Assembly: GCF_003313335.1 (NCBI RefSeq)
Contig: NZ_QMHP01000004.1
Coordinates: 121,826-185,825, forward strand
Source of the DNA: Pedobacter zeaxanthinifaciens
Lineage (GTDB): Bacteria; Bacteroidota; Bacteroidia; Sphingobacteriales; Sphingobacteriaceae
Direction of reading: 5' to 3'
Length of the DNA stretch: 64,000 bases
Shown: one piece after another, positions 41,890 through 50,236 of the stretch
Layout of the letters: every line of letters begins with the position of its first letter
Position numbering within the stretch: position 1 is the first letter of the stretch
Position numbers and translations under genes: made by a program
The notes under the pieces: generated by a model
Told to the model about the DNA's origin: nothing
The model's database searches: none
Seen by the model: the letters and a program-made list of their open reading frames with translations, nothing else

Positions 41890-42560
41890 TGGCATCGAAA
41901 GATTTGAGCAAATTTCAGCAACTAAAAGCCCTACAGCATTTAAGTATTAGCGTTTTGGTGGCCGTTTGCTGCTTTTTCATTGCTCAAAGTTTTCTACAAG
42001 GCTTCATTAGTCAATTAATGTTGGCATGGATTGTATTTTGCTTGGTACAAATGGGCATTAGTTGGTTCACTTTTGCTGGTGCTTCTGTGCATCAAACCAA
42101 ACAGCATGCAGCAATTGAAGATGGCGGTAGGCCCATTATGTTTTTAATTGTTTTACTATCGGCTTTTGGCGGTTTGCTTGCCGTTTTCATCCTCTTGGCC
42201 AAAGCTAAAGGTGCCGAAACAAATAGTAGTTGGATTGATGCTTCGCTGAGCATGGGAGGGATGTTTCTAAGCTGGTTTTTACTACATACCATTTACACTT
42301 CTCGCTACGCTCATTTGTATTACGACAACCAAAATGGACATCTAGCAAAAGGCCTACAGTTCCCTAATGATGAAGAACCCAACTTCATCGATTTTGCGTA
42401 CCACTCGTTGGTAATAGGCATGACTTTCCAAGTTTCCGATATCAATATCACTTCAAAAGCAATGCGAAAGCTTACCCTGGGTCATTCCATTATTTCCTTT
42501 ATTTTTAATACTTGCATTGTAGCGCTTACCATTAGCGCCATAGCTGGGTTGTTAGGTTAA
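41889..42560 (+). CDS. DUF1345-family membrane protein
   Basis: I start at ATG 41889, which overlaps the preceding stop by one base; the longer frame from 41826 runs inside the methyltransferase gene. The 223-residue protein has about five membrane segments and the DUF1345 pattern: Y-T-S-R-Y-A-H-L-Y-Y, then F-I-D-F-A-Y-H-S-L-V-I-G-M-T-F-Q-V-S-D and H-S-I-I-S-F-I-F-N-T. Its function is not known. Confidence 0.88.
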   Translation: MASKDLSKFQQLKALQHLSISVLVAVCCFFIAQSFLQGFISQLMLAWIVFCLVQMGISWFTFAGASVHQTKQHAAIEDGGRPIMFLIVLLSAFGGLLAVFILLAKAKGAETNSSWIDASLSMGGMFLSWFLLHTIYTSRYAHLYYDNQNGHLAKGLQFPNDEEPNFIDFAYHSLVIGMTFQVSDINITSKAMRKLTLGHSIISFIFNTCIVALTISAIAGLLG

Positions 42561-42616
42561 ATTTATATTATTGAAAATCAACGATTTGTATTTTAAAACT
42601 GCATTTTAAGTTTTAT

Positions 42617-42661
42617 AACTGAAAAATAAGTTGATAAACTGAAAAATACGTTATAACTTTA
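42617..42661 (+). promoter_or_regulatory. Promoter and candidate BlaI operator
   Basis: A 16-bp direct repeat with one mismatch (AACTGAAAAATA[A/C]GTT at 42617-42632 and 42637-42652) is phased by 20 bp and is followed by the palindrome GTTATAAC (42650-42657). It overlaps a promoter-like GTTG-N20-TAACTTTA (42630-42633, 42654-42661) that ends five bases before the blaI-type start. Confidence 0.5.
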
Positions 42662-42666
42662 GTGTT

Positions 42667-43029
42667 ATGGAAGAATTAACTAAAGCAGAAGAACGTATCA
42701 TGCAGGTTTTATGGAAGTTGAAGCGTGCATTTGTTAAAGATATCATTGATGCGCTGGATGATGAGCCCAAACCTCCGTACAATACAATTTCATCTATCGT
42801 GAGATTGCTGGAAAAAAAAGGTTATGTGAGTTATAGGGCTTATGGAAAAACCTATGAGTATTTTCCCGCGATTAGCAAAGAGGACTATGCTAAAACTAGC
42901 TTTTCAAAATTATTTGCTGGTTACTTCGATAATTCACCAAAAAGCTTGCTGTCTTTTATGGTTAAACAAGAAAAACTTAGCGAAGCGGATATAGAAGAAC
43001 TCAAAGCGCTAATCAACAAAAATACTTAA
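42667..43029 (+). CDS. BlaI/MecI/CopY-family transcriptional repressor
   Basis: A 120-residue winged-helix repressor. The DNA-binding part (about 1-75) has I-M-Q-V-L-W-K and P-P-Y-N-T-I-S-S-I-V-R-L-L-E-K-K-G-Y-V. The tail (about 80-120) is the dimerisation and cleavage region. It is usually paired with an M56 sensor protease, which starts 1 bp after its stop codon here. Confidence 0.94.
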   Translation: MEELTKAEERIMQVLWKLKRAFVKDIIDALDDEPKPPYNTISSIVRLLEKKGYVSYRAYGKTYEYFPAISKEDYAKTSFSKLFAGYFDNSPKSLLSFMVKQEKLSEADIEELKALINKNT

Positions 43030-43030
43030 A

Positions 43031-45199
43031 ATGGATATGTTAATGTACTTGCTTAAGGTAAGCGCAGGTTTAGTGCTTTTCTTTGCTTTCTATATTTTGT
43101 TTCTGCGGAAGCTTACCTTTTTTAGGTTTAACAGGATGTATTTGTTGCTCACGCTGCTCTTGAGTTTTCTTATCCCGACATTTAATTTCACTGTTGAGAG
43201 AACCGTAATTGTGGAACAGCCCGCTTTTCAGCAAGATGAGTTTATTGTGCCCGCTGCCCAAGAGATTGCAGTCGCACCCGTAGATTCAAATGTTCAGTTA
43301 ATTCCCGCACAAAGTAGCTTTAATTGGTTAACTGCGCTGCCTTACATTTACTTTACCCTAGCCATTTTTACCTTGAGTTTGGCGCTATGGCGTTTAACTG
43401 AACTGATTCGCTACACTAAACATGGCATTAAACTAGCAAATGGTTTAAGGTTAGTTGCTAAAGATAATGGCTTCACCAATTGTTCTTTCTTTAACTATGT
43501 TTTTGTTGATCAAATCAATTTGAAGCCAGCAGAACTAGAGGTATTACTAACGCATGAAAGTGTGCATGCTAACAGGCTACATTCTTTAGATAAATTATTG
43601 ATGATGCTTGCAAAATCAGTATTGTGGTTTAATCCAGTGGTATACTTATGGGAACGGTCAATGGAACAGGTACATGAGTACGAAGCAGACGAGTTAACTT
43701 CGAGTACGTTTGGCACACATTCTTATGCATCTCTATTACTCCACTTGGCGGTAGAAAATAAGGCTCAATCTGCATTGGTCCATAATTTCGTTAAAAGCCC
43801 AATTAAAGATCGTATTAAAATGCTATTCAATTTAAAATCAAATAATATGAAGAAAGTAATTTACTTGCTGGTACTTCCAGTAGTTTTGGTGTTAGTTTTG
43901 GGCTTCACAGTTAATGTGGTTGAAATACCTGCAGTATCAAAAGATAATAATGATCCTGTTATCGGTCAAAAATTGGAAGGTGTGGTTGATAGCATTACTG
44001 TGAAATCAAAGTTTGCAGAGCTTATTCATTTTAAAGCTAATGGACAAACTTTCATTATCGAGAAGTTTCCGTTCATTAAAGTCAATAGGGGGGATAAGTT
44101 AATCATCGTTATCAATGGTAAAAGAAATACAATTAAGTTTAAGGATGATAAGAACTTGATTTTTGAAACGCCAATGTACACCATGTCGCAAGCGTATAAT
44201 GCCAAAGGTGATTCATTAATTATGAGACCTAAAGTGGAAAAACATGCGTTTTTGTATGAAGGTAATAAAGCACGATATGCAATTAGTAAAATCAGTAAAA
44301 TAGAAAAAAATAGTAGCGGCTACGTAAACAAGATTTATTTAAACGACGGTACTTTCACGCTTATCTTCAATATCAGCGAGCTAAAAACTAAAGCGGCTAA
44401 TTTTAAAATTGGCGATGAAGCTGAGGTAAAATTTATTGGAGAAAAACTGATTTCAAATCATACCTATTTAAGCAGCAAACTTATTGCGATGTACAGTGTT
44501 CCAAAAAATCATGAGTTGATTAATAAGAACTTATACAGTCGCTTTTATTCAAGTGAAGGTTTTCAAAAAGAAAATGGTAAAGATTTTGAACCTAAGATTG
44601 ATCAATTAGCTTCGAAAGTGCGCATCGTTTCCTTTGCAAAAAAGAAATTGTTCCCTAAAAGAGGCATTACTGATTTGGAGGATGCAGTAATTATGGTTAA
44701 CGGTGTGAAAATGGAGGCAAAGTCAATCAGGTTGTTTAAAGAGGGAGGAATTAGTGCAACGGATGCAGCTGTATATCTGCCAGATGGCAATACAAAAAAA
44801 TATAGGCTGCTGATGTATAATACTTCCCAAAACACGTTTAGTGGTTACGAATACGCAGTGGCAAAAGAAAGAAAATTGGAAAGTGCGATATGCGGTCCCG
44901 GCCATGAGGGGAAATTGGAACTTAGCCCAGAAATACTGACATATAAAATTCCATATTATGCTCTAGATTCCGTGAAAGTCAATAAAATACTTAATAACGT
45001 GTTACTTAGTGGCAAGGCTAAGATTAAGCTAGAAAAATATGACATGCAAGGCAAAGTAATATTTCTTGACCACACTAATAATTTAGTAACTGTTTACTAC
45101 GGCACTTTGAAGGAAGCAGATAAGTTCAAAATCGACGCTGAAGTGATTGAGGTAGATTTGGCAAACAAGACTTACAAAACCAAAAATTATTTAAAGTAG
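43031..45199 (+). CDS. M56/BlaR1-type membrane metallopeptidase with long unidentified C-terminal region
   Basis: This 722-residue protein has N-terminal membrane helices (about 1-50 and 100-122) and a zinc-peptidase motif His175-Glu-x-x-His179 (T-H-E-S-V-H-A) with a probable third ligand in H-E-Y-E-A-D-E (about 215-221). A further membrane helix is at about 275-297. In BlaR1 relatives an external signal activates the protease, which inactivates the BlaI partner. Here the extracytoplasmic part (about 300-722) is not a penicillin-binding domain: no S-x-x-K, S-x-N or K-T-G set is evident. It is a beta-rich region I do not recognise, so the ligand is unknown. No beta-lactamase gene is nearby. 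Confidence 0.87.
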   Translation: MDMLMYLLKVSAGLVLFFAFYILFLRKLTFFRFNRMYLLLTLLLSFLIPTFNFTVERTVIVEQPAFQQDEFIVPAAQEIAVAPVDSNVQLIPAQSSFNWLTALPYIYFTLAIFTLSLALWRLTELIRYTKHGIKLANGLRLVAKDNGFTNCSFFNYVFVDQINLKPAELEVLLTHESVHANRLHSLDKLLMMLAKSVLWFNPVVYLWERSMEQVHEYEADELTSSTFGTHSYASLLLHLAVENKAQSALVHNFVKSPIKDRIKMLFNLKSNNMKKVIYLLVLPVVLVLVLGFTVNVVEIPAVSKDNNDPVIGQKLEGVVDSITVKSKFAELIHFKANGQTFIIEKFPFIKVNRGDKLIIVINGKRNTIKFKDDKNLIFETPMYTMSQAYNAKGDSLIMRPKVEKHAFLYEGNKARYAISKISKIEKNSSGYVNKIYLNDGTFTLIFNISELKTKAANFKIGDEAEVKFIGEKLISNHTYLSSKLIAMYSVPKNHELINKNLYSRFYSSEGFQKENGKDFEPKIDQLASKVRIVSFAKKKLFPKRGITDLEDAVIMVNGVKMEAKSIRLFKEGGISATDAAVYLPDGNTKKYRLLMYNTSQNTFSGYEYAVAKERKLESAICGPGHEGKLELSPEILTYKIPYYALDSVKVNKILNNVLLSGKAKIKLEKYDMQGKVIFLDHTNNLVTVYYGTLKEADKFKIDAEVIEVDLANKTYKTKNYLK

Positions 45200-47377
45200 C
45201 TACAACTCTCCAGCTTTGTATTTTCGCTCCACATTATTGAGTACATCTTCTTTATAAAATAGCACATCTTTAAATTGTCCTTTGCTGTACATTTCAGCTT
45301 GGTCGTTAAAATGTTTAGAATTTGGGTCGCCACTATTTCCGCCAGCTAAAATTGATTTGGCTCTGATTTTCGGCCCAAATTCTACAACACAAACAAAGCT
45401 GTTACCACTGTAACCATATCGTTTGTTGGTGCCAAACTGGTTGCTCCTAAAAGATGGCAGCTGTCCCCAAAGTGCGGATCCATAAGGGACAGGAAAGCTT
45501 GGCAAAGCATCGTCATATTTTTCGTTGATGGCGCCAGTTAAGCGTTGAAACCTATTGATGTCTCCCCAAGGCATTTGCCATTTGCCGAAGCGTTTGGTTA
45601 AATCATCAATGGTTGTTTTTAACGGTTGTAGTAGCGTTTCAGCCTTAGCAGTTTTAGCAAATTCAATAGTTTGGGTTACCTGGTCTTTTTGTCCCTGATC
45701 AATATAAACAGTTTGTATTGCTCTGCTTAAACGGGGAGCCCACTCCATTGCTAAAGTAGTGGCAACGGAGTTGGTTGCCGCATGGTAGTTCCACTGTTTT
45801 AGTTCAGTTATTGGCGCTTTCAATTCAGTTTTAAGCACGTTATCTGCCGGAAGTTGATCATAAGCTTTAACCAAAGCAGGAACTAAAATTTCAAAAGCGG
45901 GCAAATAAGTATCGTAGCCTAAGGTAACCACGTCATCCAAGTCGTATTTGTTTGGCCTGTTGAGTAATCTTAATGCAGCAACGCCTCTAAAATTTTCACC
46001 ATCGGGAGCCATGTACGCTGGGTAGCTACTTTTTTTAGGACTATTTGCACCAGCTGCGGTAAATGGGGTCGAATTGCAGTTTTGTAGCCAACCATTGGAA
46101 GGATTGTAGATGTGAATACTTTCGCTCACTATGTGTAAGCCTTGCCAAGCTGTAGCCGAGGTAGTTGCATCTACAGGTAAACTCCAGTTATATGCAGTGT
46201 CTCTTTTTGGGATAAAGTTACCATGCCAGTAGGCGATATTTCCTTTTGCATCAGCATAAATAGTGTTATTTGACGCATTGGCCATCAAATCCATTGCGCT
46301 TTGGTAATCTTCAAAACTTTTAGATTTAGTGCGTATCCAACTTTGAAGTAAACTTTTCGGATTTTGGTTTTGATGCTTTAAACTAATCCATTTGCCATCT
46401 CTATTGGCCATCACCGGGCCGTTATGCGTATAAAAGGTATCAAAAACTTTAGTCTTTAAAGTGCCGTTCTGCAAATACTTAATCTCTATTTTCCTTTTAC
46501 CAATGGGATAAAGTTTCTTGTCGTAAGTGTAGTAATAGGTGTCTTTAAATCGGGTGATTTTTTCCGCATAGGCATCGGCTACATCTACATTGTTGGAGGT
46601 ATGCATCCATCCACAAAATTCATTAAAACCTTGATAAATAAAGAACTGTCCCCAGGTAACAGCACCGTAAGTGTTCAGTCCTTCATTACTTTGCATGTGT
46701 ATTTCGGGCCGGAAATAAAACGTAGTATGTGGATTGATGTACAGCATTGCATTGCCGCTTTTACTCATTTTTGGCGCAAAGGCAAATCCATTTGAACCAC
46801 TAAACTGGTCTTTCAGTGGCGGAATATAGCCTGTTGGCAAATGTTCATTGGCGTAAAAACTTTTAAGTTCGGATAAAGTTAAATCGGCAGTGCTGATAGC
46901 GCCAATACTTCCATCGGTCCACAAAAACGGATACCAAGGTTTAAATTTAGTAAGCAGCTGCGGCTTTACTTTTGGATTTTTATACAGATAAAAATTGATG
47001 CCATCTGCATAGGCGTCTAATATCTTTTTGAACTGTGGATCCGCATTTTTATAGTCGTTAATTGCTTGTACGCTATCAATCAATAACCTAATCTGCAGGT
47101 CGTTGTACAAGCTTTTTTCACCGTCAATTTCCGAGAGGCGCCCTAGTTTTTCGATGTAATTTAGCTCAATGCGTTTAAAATCATCTTCACATTGAGCGTA
47201 CAACATTCCAAAAACGGCATCTGCATCGGTTTGTCCATACACGTGAGCTATGCCCCATTTATCTCTAATAATTTCGATACGTTGCGCCTGTTTTACCCAA
47301 TCGCCAATTTCCTTTGAACTGGGCTGCTGCGCAAACAATTGCAAGGGTAGTAATAGCAATAATAGTAGTTTCTTCAT
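45200..47377 (-). CDS. Penicillin-acylase-family (Ntn) amidohydrolase, secreted
   Basis: A 725-residue precursor. I start at ATG 47377 (M-K-K-L-L-L-L), which opens the signal peptide; the longer frame begins at an unsupported codon inside the neighbouring gene. The chain should self-cleave before Ser195 in F-S-G-S-N-G-F-A, giving an alpha chain and a beta chain with the catalytic N-terminal Ser. I-N-P-H-T-T-F and the Asn in T-S-N-N-V-D are further family marks. Members hydrolyse amides such as acyl-homoserine lactones or penicillins; the substrate cannot be told from sequence. It is the third gene of a tight - strand group with the VIT and PAP2 genes. Confidence 0.9.
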   Translation of the reverse strand: MKKLLLLLLLPLQLFAQQPSSKEIGDWVKQAQRIEIIRDKWGIAHVYGQTDADAVFGMLYAQCEDDFKRIELNYIEKLGRLSEIDGEKSLYNDLQIRLLIDSVQAINDYKNADPQFKKILDAYADGINFYLYKNPKVKPQLLTKFKPWYPFLWTDGSIGAISTADLTLSELKSFYANEHLPTGYIPPLKDQFSGSNGFAFAPKMSKSGNAMLYINPHTTFYFRPEIHMQSNEGLNTYGAVTWGQFFIYQGFNEFCGWMHTSNNVDVADAYAEKITRFKDTYYYTYDKKLYPIGKRKIEIKYLQNGTLKTKVFDTFYTHNGPVMANRDGKWISLKHQNQNPKSLLQSWIRTKSKSFEDYQSAMDLMANASNNTIYADAKGNIAYWHGNFIPKRDTAYNWSLPVDATTSATAWQGLHIVSESIHIYNPSNGWLQNCNSTPFTAAGANSPKKSSYPAYMAPDGENFRGVAALRLLNRPNKYDLDDVVTLGYDTYLPAFEILVPALVKAYDQLPADNVLKTELKAPITELKQWNYHAATNSVATTLAMEWAPRLSRAIQTVYIDQGQKDQVTQTIEFAKTAKAETLLQPLKTTIDDLTKRFGKWQMPWGDINRFQRLTGAINEKYDDALPSFPVPYGSALWGQLPSFRSNQFGTNKRYGYSGNSFVCVVEFGPKIRAKSILAGGNSGDPNSKHFNDQAEMYSKGQFKDVLFYKEDVLNNVERKYKAGEL

Positions 47378-47384
47378 TAATAAA

Positions 47385-48080
47385 TTAGCTAACATTAACG
47401 CCAAACAAATGGCCTACTGCGGCTGTAACGGCCATAGCTACCGTTCCCCAAAAGCATATCCGGGCAATAGCTACTGAAATTTTTGCTCCTCCTGCTTGGG
47501 CAGCAACAGCGCCAAGAATTGTCAAAAAGATAATCGCAAATCCGTATTGGAAATAAATCATCTGTTTTACTGGCGCAAGCAAAGCCACTAAAAAAGGCAG
47601 TAATGCACCAGCAGCAAAAGAGGCAAAGGAGGCCATAGAAGCTTGAAACGGTTTAGCTGCAGTGATTTCATTAATACCCAATTCATCCCTGGCATGTGCT
47701 TCCAGTGCATTGTGGTCTGTCAGCTGTTTCGCAACCTCTAAAGCCAGTTCAGGGGTAAGCCCTCTTGTCTCATAAATTTTTGCCAGCTCAATCAATTCTT
47801 CTTCAGGCATAGTGGCTAGCTCTTTCTTTTCTCTTTCTAAATCGTGGTTTTCGGTGTCTGCCTGCGAACTCACGGATACATATTCGCCCGCGGCCATTGA
47901 CAGAGCGCCTGAAACCAAACCGGCCAAGGCAGCTAGCAAAATAGTATTTCTATCCGTACTGGCTGCAGCAACACCAATGGCTATACTGGTGGTAGATAAA
48001 ATGCCGTCGTTTGCTCCTAAAACAGATGCCCTAAGCCACCCTACGCGGTTAACAAAATGCTTTTCGAATTGTTGTGCCAT
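47385..48080 (-). CDS. VIT1/CCC1-family transporter
   Basis: This 231-residue membrane protein opens with the family's first-helix motif W-L-R-A-S-V-L-G-A-N-D-G-I-L-S-T-T and M-A-A-G-E-Y-V-S-V-S-S-Q-A-D, then a cytoplasmic metal-binding helical loop rich in Glu, and three more membrane helices. Relatives move Fe(II) or Mn(II). It lies 3 bp after the PAP2 gene and 7 bp before the acylase gene. Confidence 0.92.
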   Translation of the reverse strand: MAQQFEKHFVNRVGWLRASVLGANDGILSTTSIAIGVAAASTDRNTILLAALAGLVSGALSMAAGEYVSVSSQADTENHDLEREKKELATMPEEELIELAKIYETRGLTPELALEVAKQLTDHNALEAHARDELGINEITAAKPFQASMASFASFAAGALLPFLVALLAPVKQMIYFQYGFAIIFLTILGAVAAQAGGAKISVAIARICFWGTVAMAVTAAVGHLFGVNVS

Positions 48081-48083
48081 AAC

Positions 48084-48851
48084 CTAAAAAGTTTTGATGA
48101 GATTTAAACCATAAATTTTACTTTGGTAGCTGGGATATAACTGCAAATTATTGATATTTTGGCGAGTTAGCAATTTTTTGATGTGCGGAAATAGCCAATA
48201 CGCAGCTTCGGTAGATAAGATGCCAAAACCTGCGCCAGCAACTACATCACCAACCCAATGCCGGTCATTAAGTGTGCGATAAACTCCCGTAAAAATGGCA
48301 AATGGGTAACCGGATAAACTGAGCCAAAAATTCTCCTCCTGATATTCCCTAAACATAAATTGCGCAGAAGCAAATGCAGTGGTGGTATGTCCAGAGGGAA
48401 AAGATTGGTTGTTAGAATTGTCTGGTCTTACCTCATGGATGCTCCTTTTTAACGGTACAACCACGGCAGCAGCTAATAGGGTAGAGGTGGCGTAAATAAT
48501 AGTTCTATCGGTAAAGTTGTGTTTTCCTTTAATTCCGAAAGCATTTAAGCCATAAACTGCGGCGGCCGGTACGTACTGTGTAAAATTATCTAAGGTGAAA
48601 TTTTCAGGCTGGTGCTCGTTAATTTCGTATCTGGTTGAACTGTTGAGTTCCTTTAAAGGTTCGTAGGTTAAACTTAAAGTGCCATAGCCCAATAAAACGG
48701 CAGGCACAATTAGCTTTTTTGGTTTAAAACGGTATACGTCGTTTTTATGCTCAATTTTATTGCTATCGGCAGGCAGCGACGAAGTTGCTTGGGCAAACAA
48801 TAAGCTTCGGCAAGCTAGTAATACAGCTAAAACAAGGAATTTTCTAATCAC
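48084..48851 (-). CDS. PAP2-family phosphatase, membrane-anchored or exported
   Basis: This 255-residue protein has the three-part phosphatase signature: K-R-S-I-H-E-V-R-P, P-S-G-H-T-T, and Y-R-T-L-N-D-R-H-W-V-G-D. An N-terminal signal peptide (cleavage near F-A-Q) places the active site outside the cytoplasm. It probably acts on lipid phosphates such as undecaprenyl pyrophosphate or phosphatidylglycerophosphate. The start appears to be GTG 48851; TATCTTTA at 48863-48856 (- strand), a possible -7 box, ends four bases before it. Confidence 0.9.
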   Translation of the reverse strand: MIRKFLVLAVLLACRSLLFAQATSSLPADSNKIEHKNDVYRFKPKKLIVPAVLLGYGTLSLTYEPLKELNSSTRYEINEHQPENFTLDNFTQYVPAAAVYGLNAFGIKGKHNFTDRTIIYATSTLLAAAVVVPLKRSIHEVRPDNSNNQSFPSGHTTTAFASAQFMFREYQEENFWLSLSGYPFAIFTGVYRTLNDRHWVGDVVAGAGFGILSTEAAYWLFPHIKKLLTRQNINNLQLYPSYQSKIYGLNLIKTF

Positions 48852-48943
48852 ATATTAAAGATAGCGGTTTTATACCCAGCTACAACATCAATCGACTATT
48901 TGAAAACATTATAAGTTGTAACCAAATTACTGATGAAAGTAGG

Positions 48944-50077
48944 TTAGAACGCTTCTGCAAAACTGATATAAAAACCACTCTGACGCTCTTCATTCGGTCT
49001 TTTTTCTCCTACTCCATAATCTAATCGTATGCTCAACCCTTTTTCAGGGTCAAAGAAATATCGGCCACCAATGCCATAATTGGGCTTTAGGTTTTTTAAG
49101 TTAGCGCTGCTGTTAGCAAAAACTTTTCCGCCGCCGCCAAATACTACTAAGCCCAAACGTTCCATAAATCGGTACCGGATTTCGGCTTGGGCTGCAACTA
49201 AATTTTCATCGCGGTAGCGCCCACCGTAATAGCCTCTCATGATTTCATCATTACCCAATTGAGGTAGCATGTAAAATGAGGTGTTGCCCTTGCCTTGTAC
49301 AGTGTAATAAATGCCTTGCACACCTAGTACAATCTTTTTATTGAGGCTCCAAAAATTACGTACATTAAGTTTAATCTGACTGCCAGTAAAGTTCTCTCGG
49401 CCAAAAAAATCAGGTGCATATTGGTAACTGATCCTTCCAAAAAAGCCTTTTGTGGGGTAGTTGTTGGAGTTGCGGGTGTCATAGCTTTGCGATATGCCCA
49501 AAAACAAAACGCTGCCACCGTCCTTGTCATAAACCAAAGGGTCGGTGCTGTAAATGCCACCAGTTTCTTTGTCGGTAAAGCGATGGTTTTCAAAACCTAC
49601 CGAAATACCGGTATATGTATTCTTTGCGATAGCTTTTTCGGCATCAAAAAGTACCTTGGTCATTTGTTGTACTAACTTGTCTTTGTCTGCCTCAATGGTT
49701 CCATTACCAATCCCGTAAAAGTTAAAAGGCATATCCTTAAACCTAACTTCTCCTATAAAATGAAGTCCGTTTTTTTTAGTCCATGCATCACCTCGAAGTG
49801 TAACATTATAGGTGCCTGTGGTAGAATAGGATGCGGCTCCGAAGAAATTGGAACTCCGGTTTGTTACATCGTGTTTGTCTACATAAAAAGAGTAAATGCT
49901 TCCTAACCCAAATTCGAAGCCAGTTTCTTGTGCGTAACCAAAAACCGGAATAGGCATAAAACTCGCCCTGCGTGTAGTGTCTTTTTCGTTTGAAAAAATT
50001 CTTTTGATGAATTTGAGTTGCGCAAAACTAGTGCTGACCAAACAGATTCCCAGTATAAGTAAAACGAGTTTTTTCAT
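48944..50077 (-). CDS. Outer-membrane barrel protein, BamA/TamA (surface antigen)-like
   Basis: I start this 377-residue protein at ATG 50077, directly before the signal peptide (M-K-K-L-V-L-L-I-L-G; cleavage near S-F-A-Q). The rest is a beta barrel of the Omp85 C-terminal type. Features are Y-D-T-R-N-S-N-N-Y-P-T-K-G, M-R-G-Y-Y-G-G-R-Y-R-D-E-N (the lid-loop motif) and a final L-R-L-D-Y-G-V-G and aromatic end. POTRA domains are absent, so it is a barrel-only form as often seen in Bacteroidota. Its role is unknown. Confidence 0.86.
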   Translation of the reverse strand: MKKLVLLILGICLVSTSFAQLKFIKRIFSNEKDTTRRASFMPIPVFGYAQETGFEFGLGSIYSFYVDKHDVTNRSSNFFGAASYSTTGTYNVTLRGDAWTKKNGLHFIGEVRFKDMPFNFYGIGNGTIEADKDKLVQQMTKVLFDAEKAIAKNTYTGISVGFENHRFTDKETGGIYSTDPLVYDKDGGSVLFLGISQSYDTRNSNNYPTKGFFGRISYQYAPDFFGRENFTGSQIKLNVRNFWSLNKKIVLGVQGIYYTVQGKGNTSFYMLPQLGNDEIMRGYYGGRYRDENLVAAQAEIRYRFMERLGLVVFGGGGKVFANSSANLKNLKPNYGIGGRYFFDPEKGLSIRLDYGVGEKRPNEERQSGFYISFAEAF

Positions 50078-50236
50078 TATCTGCAAAGTAAATAAAATTA
50101 AATGAGAAGATTAAAATTGTAGAGCTCACAACAAGGTTTCCGCAAAGGCAAAAATGCTGAGCAACCCCGTTGTGTAAAGCTACTTTTACTTACTTGCATG
50201 ATGTAAATTGCTATATTGTGATTCCAATTTTTTGTT

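Noticed and set aside
45200..47404. A quorum-quenching AHL acylase as the definite role of the penicillin-acylase-family protein
   Set aside because: The catalytic Ser and fold fit the family, but sequence alone does not separate AHL, penicillin or other amide substrates, so only the family is claimed.
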